From JAVKSM01 sp039583705 (GTDB lineage Bacteria > Actinomycetota > Actinomycetes > Mycobacteriales > Pseudonocardiaceae): DNA of 13,238 nt. The position numbers were made by a program, and so were the translations under genes. The stretch spans positions 1 through 13,238 of the forward strand of contig JAVKSM010000096.1 in the NCBI GenBank assembly GCA_039583705.1, given 5' to 3'. The notes beneath the pieces were generated by a model that was given only the letters and a program-made list of their open reading frames with translations, searched no databases and was not told the origin of the DNA. Shown piece after piece: positions 12,027 through 13,238 of this stretch (within the stretch, counting starts at the first letter, position 1; each line of letters begins with the position of its first letter).

Positions 12027-12047
12027 CCGAAGTTGCTGTAACTTCGG
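12027..12047. terminator. Hairpin between htrA and tatB
   Basis: CCGAAGTT (12027-12034), a 5-nt loop GCTGT and AACTTCGG (12040-12047) form a perfect 8-bp stem, 32 bp past the htrA stop. It is strikingly A/T-rich for this genome and flanked by TTAACC and TCTAACC. On the minus strand it is followed by GTTAAGC, only a weak T run. It could be a weak terminator for htrA or a dyad operator in the tatB promoter, 52 bp upstream of its start. Confidence 0.5.
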
Positions 12048-12079
12048 TCTAACCCGGCCCCGACCCCGGCCCGGGCCAC

Positions 12080-13238
12080 TCAGTCCGACCCGAGGGTGAC
12101 CTGCAGGGTCAGCAACCGGCCAGCGCGCACCAGCCGGATCGGGACCACCTCGCCGATCCGGTGCTCCCGCACCGCGACGATGAACTCCTCCGAGCTCGCG
12201 ATTGCCCGGCTGCCGACCCTGGTGATGACGTCACCCTCCGCGATGCCGGCGGCGGCGGCGGCACCGCCCTGCTGCACGTTCTGCACCTGGGCCCCGTCCG
12301 ACGTCCCGTCGCTCACCGACTTCGTGTTCACCCCGAGTTCGGCGTGGTGGGCGGCCCCGGTTCGGATGAGTTCGGTCGCGATCGCCCTGGCGTCGTCGAT
12401 GGGGATGGCGAAGCCCAGCCCGATCGAGCCGCTCTCGCCGGTGCCGAGCGTCCGGATCGCGGTGTTGATGCCCACCACCGACCCAGTGGAGTCCACCAGC
12501 GGCCCCCCGGAGTTGCCGGGGTTGATCGCGGCGTCGGTCTGGATCGCGTCGATGACCGCGTCGGTGTCACTGCCCGCGCCGTCGAGCCGGACCGGGCGGT
12601 GCACCGCGCTGACGATGCCGTCGGTGACGGTCCCGGCCAGTCCCAGCGGTGATCCGATCGCGATCACCCCGTCGCCCACGGCGAGGTCGGCGGACCGGCC
12701 GAGCCGGGCCACCGTGGGGTTGGCGACCGGGACCTTCACCACCGCGAGGTCGGTCTTCGGGTCCCGTCCGACGATCCGGGCCGGGACGCGCGTGCCGTCG
12801 TGGAACACCGCCTCGATCTGGACGTCCTTGTCGGTGGCGGCGAGCGCGACGACGTGGTTGTTGGTGATGACGTAGCCGGCGCCGTCGATGACCACGCCGG
12901 AGCCGGTGCCACCCGCGTCACCCGCGTGGACCTCCAACGAAACGACCGCCGGGAGCACCCGGCGGGCGAGGTCGGCGACCGACCCCGGCGGGCGCTCCTT
13001 GGCCGGCTCGTTCTGGGCCAGCGTGACCTCGGGGCGCATCAGCGAGGCCGCGCCGGCCGAGGTGAGCCGTCCGAGCAAGCCGCCGACGGCTCCGACGAGC
13101 ACCGCGGCCAGCGCGAGCGCCGCCAGCGCGGTCGGTCGCACCCGCTGGCCGAAGAGCACCTCGCGGACCGACAGCCGGGCGCCCTCCGGGCGCCCGGCTT
13201 GCCGCGGCGGCGCAGCCTCCACCAACGCGGGCGCACCC
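12080..13238 (-). CDS. htrA: HtrA/DegP-type trypsin-like serine protease with PDZ domain (5' end outside window)
   Basis: This is a membrane-anchored envelope protease/chaperone of the HtrA family. The frame is open to the right edge. The TTG at 13225 is not a convincing start because the frame continues past it and actinobacterial HtrA proteins usually have a longer cytosolic N-terminus. Counting that TTG as residue 1, a membrane helix spans about 32-55 (PTALAALALAAVLVGAVGGL). The protease domain has GTGSGVVIDGAGYVITNNHV with His124, KTDLAVVKV with Asp159 and NPGNSGGPLVD with Ser239, a complete catalytic triad. GLGFAIPIDDA closes the domain. A single PDZ domain covers about 295-378 (LGVNTKSV, GGAAAAAGIAEGDVITRVGS). 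It ends LGSD with TGA at 12080. In M. tuberculosis this is Rv1223, next to sigE/rseA and tatB, linking it to envelope stress; those genes would lie beyond the right edge. Confidence 0.93.
   Translation of the reverse strand, partial: GAPALVEAAPPRQAGRPEGARLSVREVLFGQRVRPTALAALALAAVLVGAVGGLLGRLTSAGAASLMRPEVTLAQNEPAKERPPGSVADLARRVLPAVVSLEVHAGDAGGTGSGVVIDGAGYVITNNHVVALAATDKDVQIEAVFHDGTRVPARIVGRDPKTDLAVVKVPVANPTVARLGRSADLAVGDGVIAIGSPLGLAGTVTDGIVSAVHRPVRLDGAGSDTDAVIDAIQTDAAINPGNSGGPLVDSTGSVVGINTAIRTLGTGESGSIGLGFAIPIDDARAIATELIRTGAAHHAELGVNTKSVSDGTSDGAQVQNVQQGGAAAAAGIAEGDVITRVGSRAIASSEEFIVAVREHRIGEVVPIRLVRAGRLLTLQVTLGSD

Noticed and set aside
1..13238. Mobile element, CRISPR array, tRNA or rRNA
   Set aside because: I saw no transposase or integrase motif, no regularly spaced array of repeats, no tRNA T-loop or CCA-type pattern and no rRNA. 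The repeats present are short, local and 2-3 copies.

Overview
The window is very GC-rich with near-exclusive G/C at third codon positions, frequent GTG starts, and gene families typical of Actinobacteria. Gene content and order closely match the Mycobacterium tuberculosis block from htrA (Rv1223) to sugC (Rv1238), but the third-position bias, an inserted acyl-CoA dehydrogenase and several sequence details point to a non-mycobacterial actinomycete. A Pseudonocardiaceae-like genus is my best guess, made without any database search.

Layout, left to right: the 3' end of an unidentified gene (+, 1-291); a gene-poor stretch (292-735); a four-gene operon on the minus strand encoding a trehalose-type ABC importer, reading right to left lpqY (binding lipoprotein), sugA and sugB (permeases) and sugC (ATPase); a 316-bp regulatory region with inverted repeats; a two-helix, glycine-zipper 'general stress protein' (-); an acyl-CoA dehydrogenase (-); a divergent promoter region with two different 13-bp tandem repeats; an overlapping pair on the plus strand, a PRC-barrel/MgtE_N/CBS cytosolic protein and a DUF1003 membrane protein; a MarR-type regulator (-); mrp, an Fe-S cluster carrier ATPase (+); a truncated isoaspartyl-methyltransferase-like fragment (-); tatB (-); and the serine protease htrA (-), whose 5' end lies beyond the right edge.

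The genes fall into functional groups. LpqY-SugABC imports trehalose or a related disaccharide. HtrA and TatB belong to envelope quality control and protein export, and in mycobacteria they lie next to sigE/rseA. Mrp serves Fe-S protein maturation. The MgtE_N-CBS/DUF1003 pair has no established function. Relative gene orientations match the mycobacterial block, so this looks like an old conserved chromosomal segment rather than a mobile island. I saw no transposase, integrase, CRISPR array, tRNA or rRNA. No clearly new defence or biosynthetic system is visible. The most interesting unexplained items are the coupled MgtE_N-CBS/DUF1003 pair with its GTCAC direct-repeat promoter, the operator-like inverted repeats ahead of lpqY, and the decayed methyltransferase between mrp and tatB.
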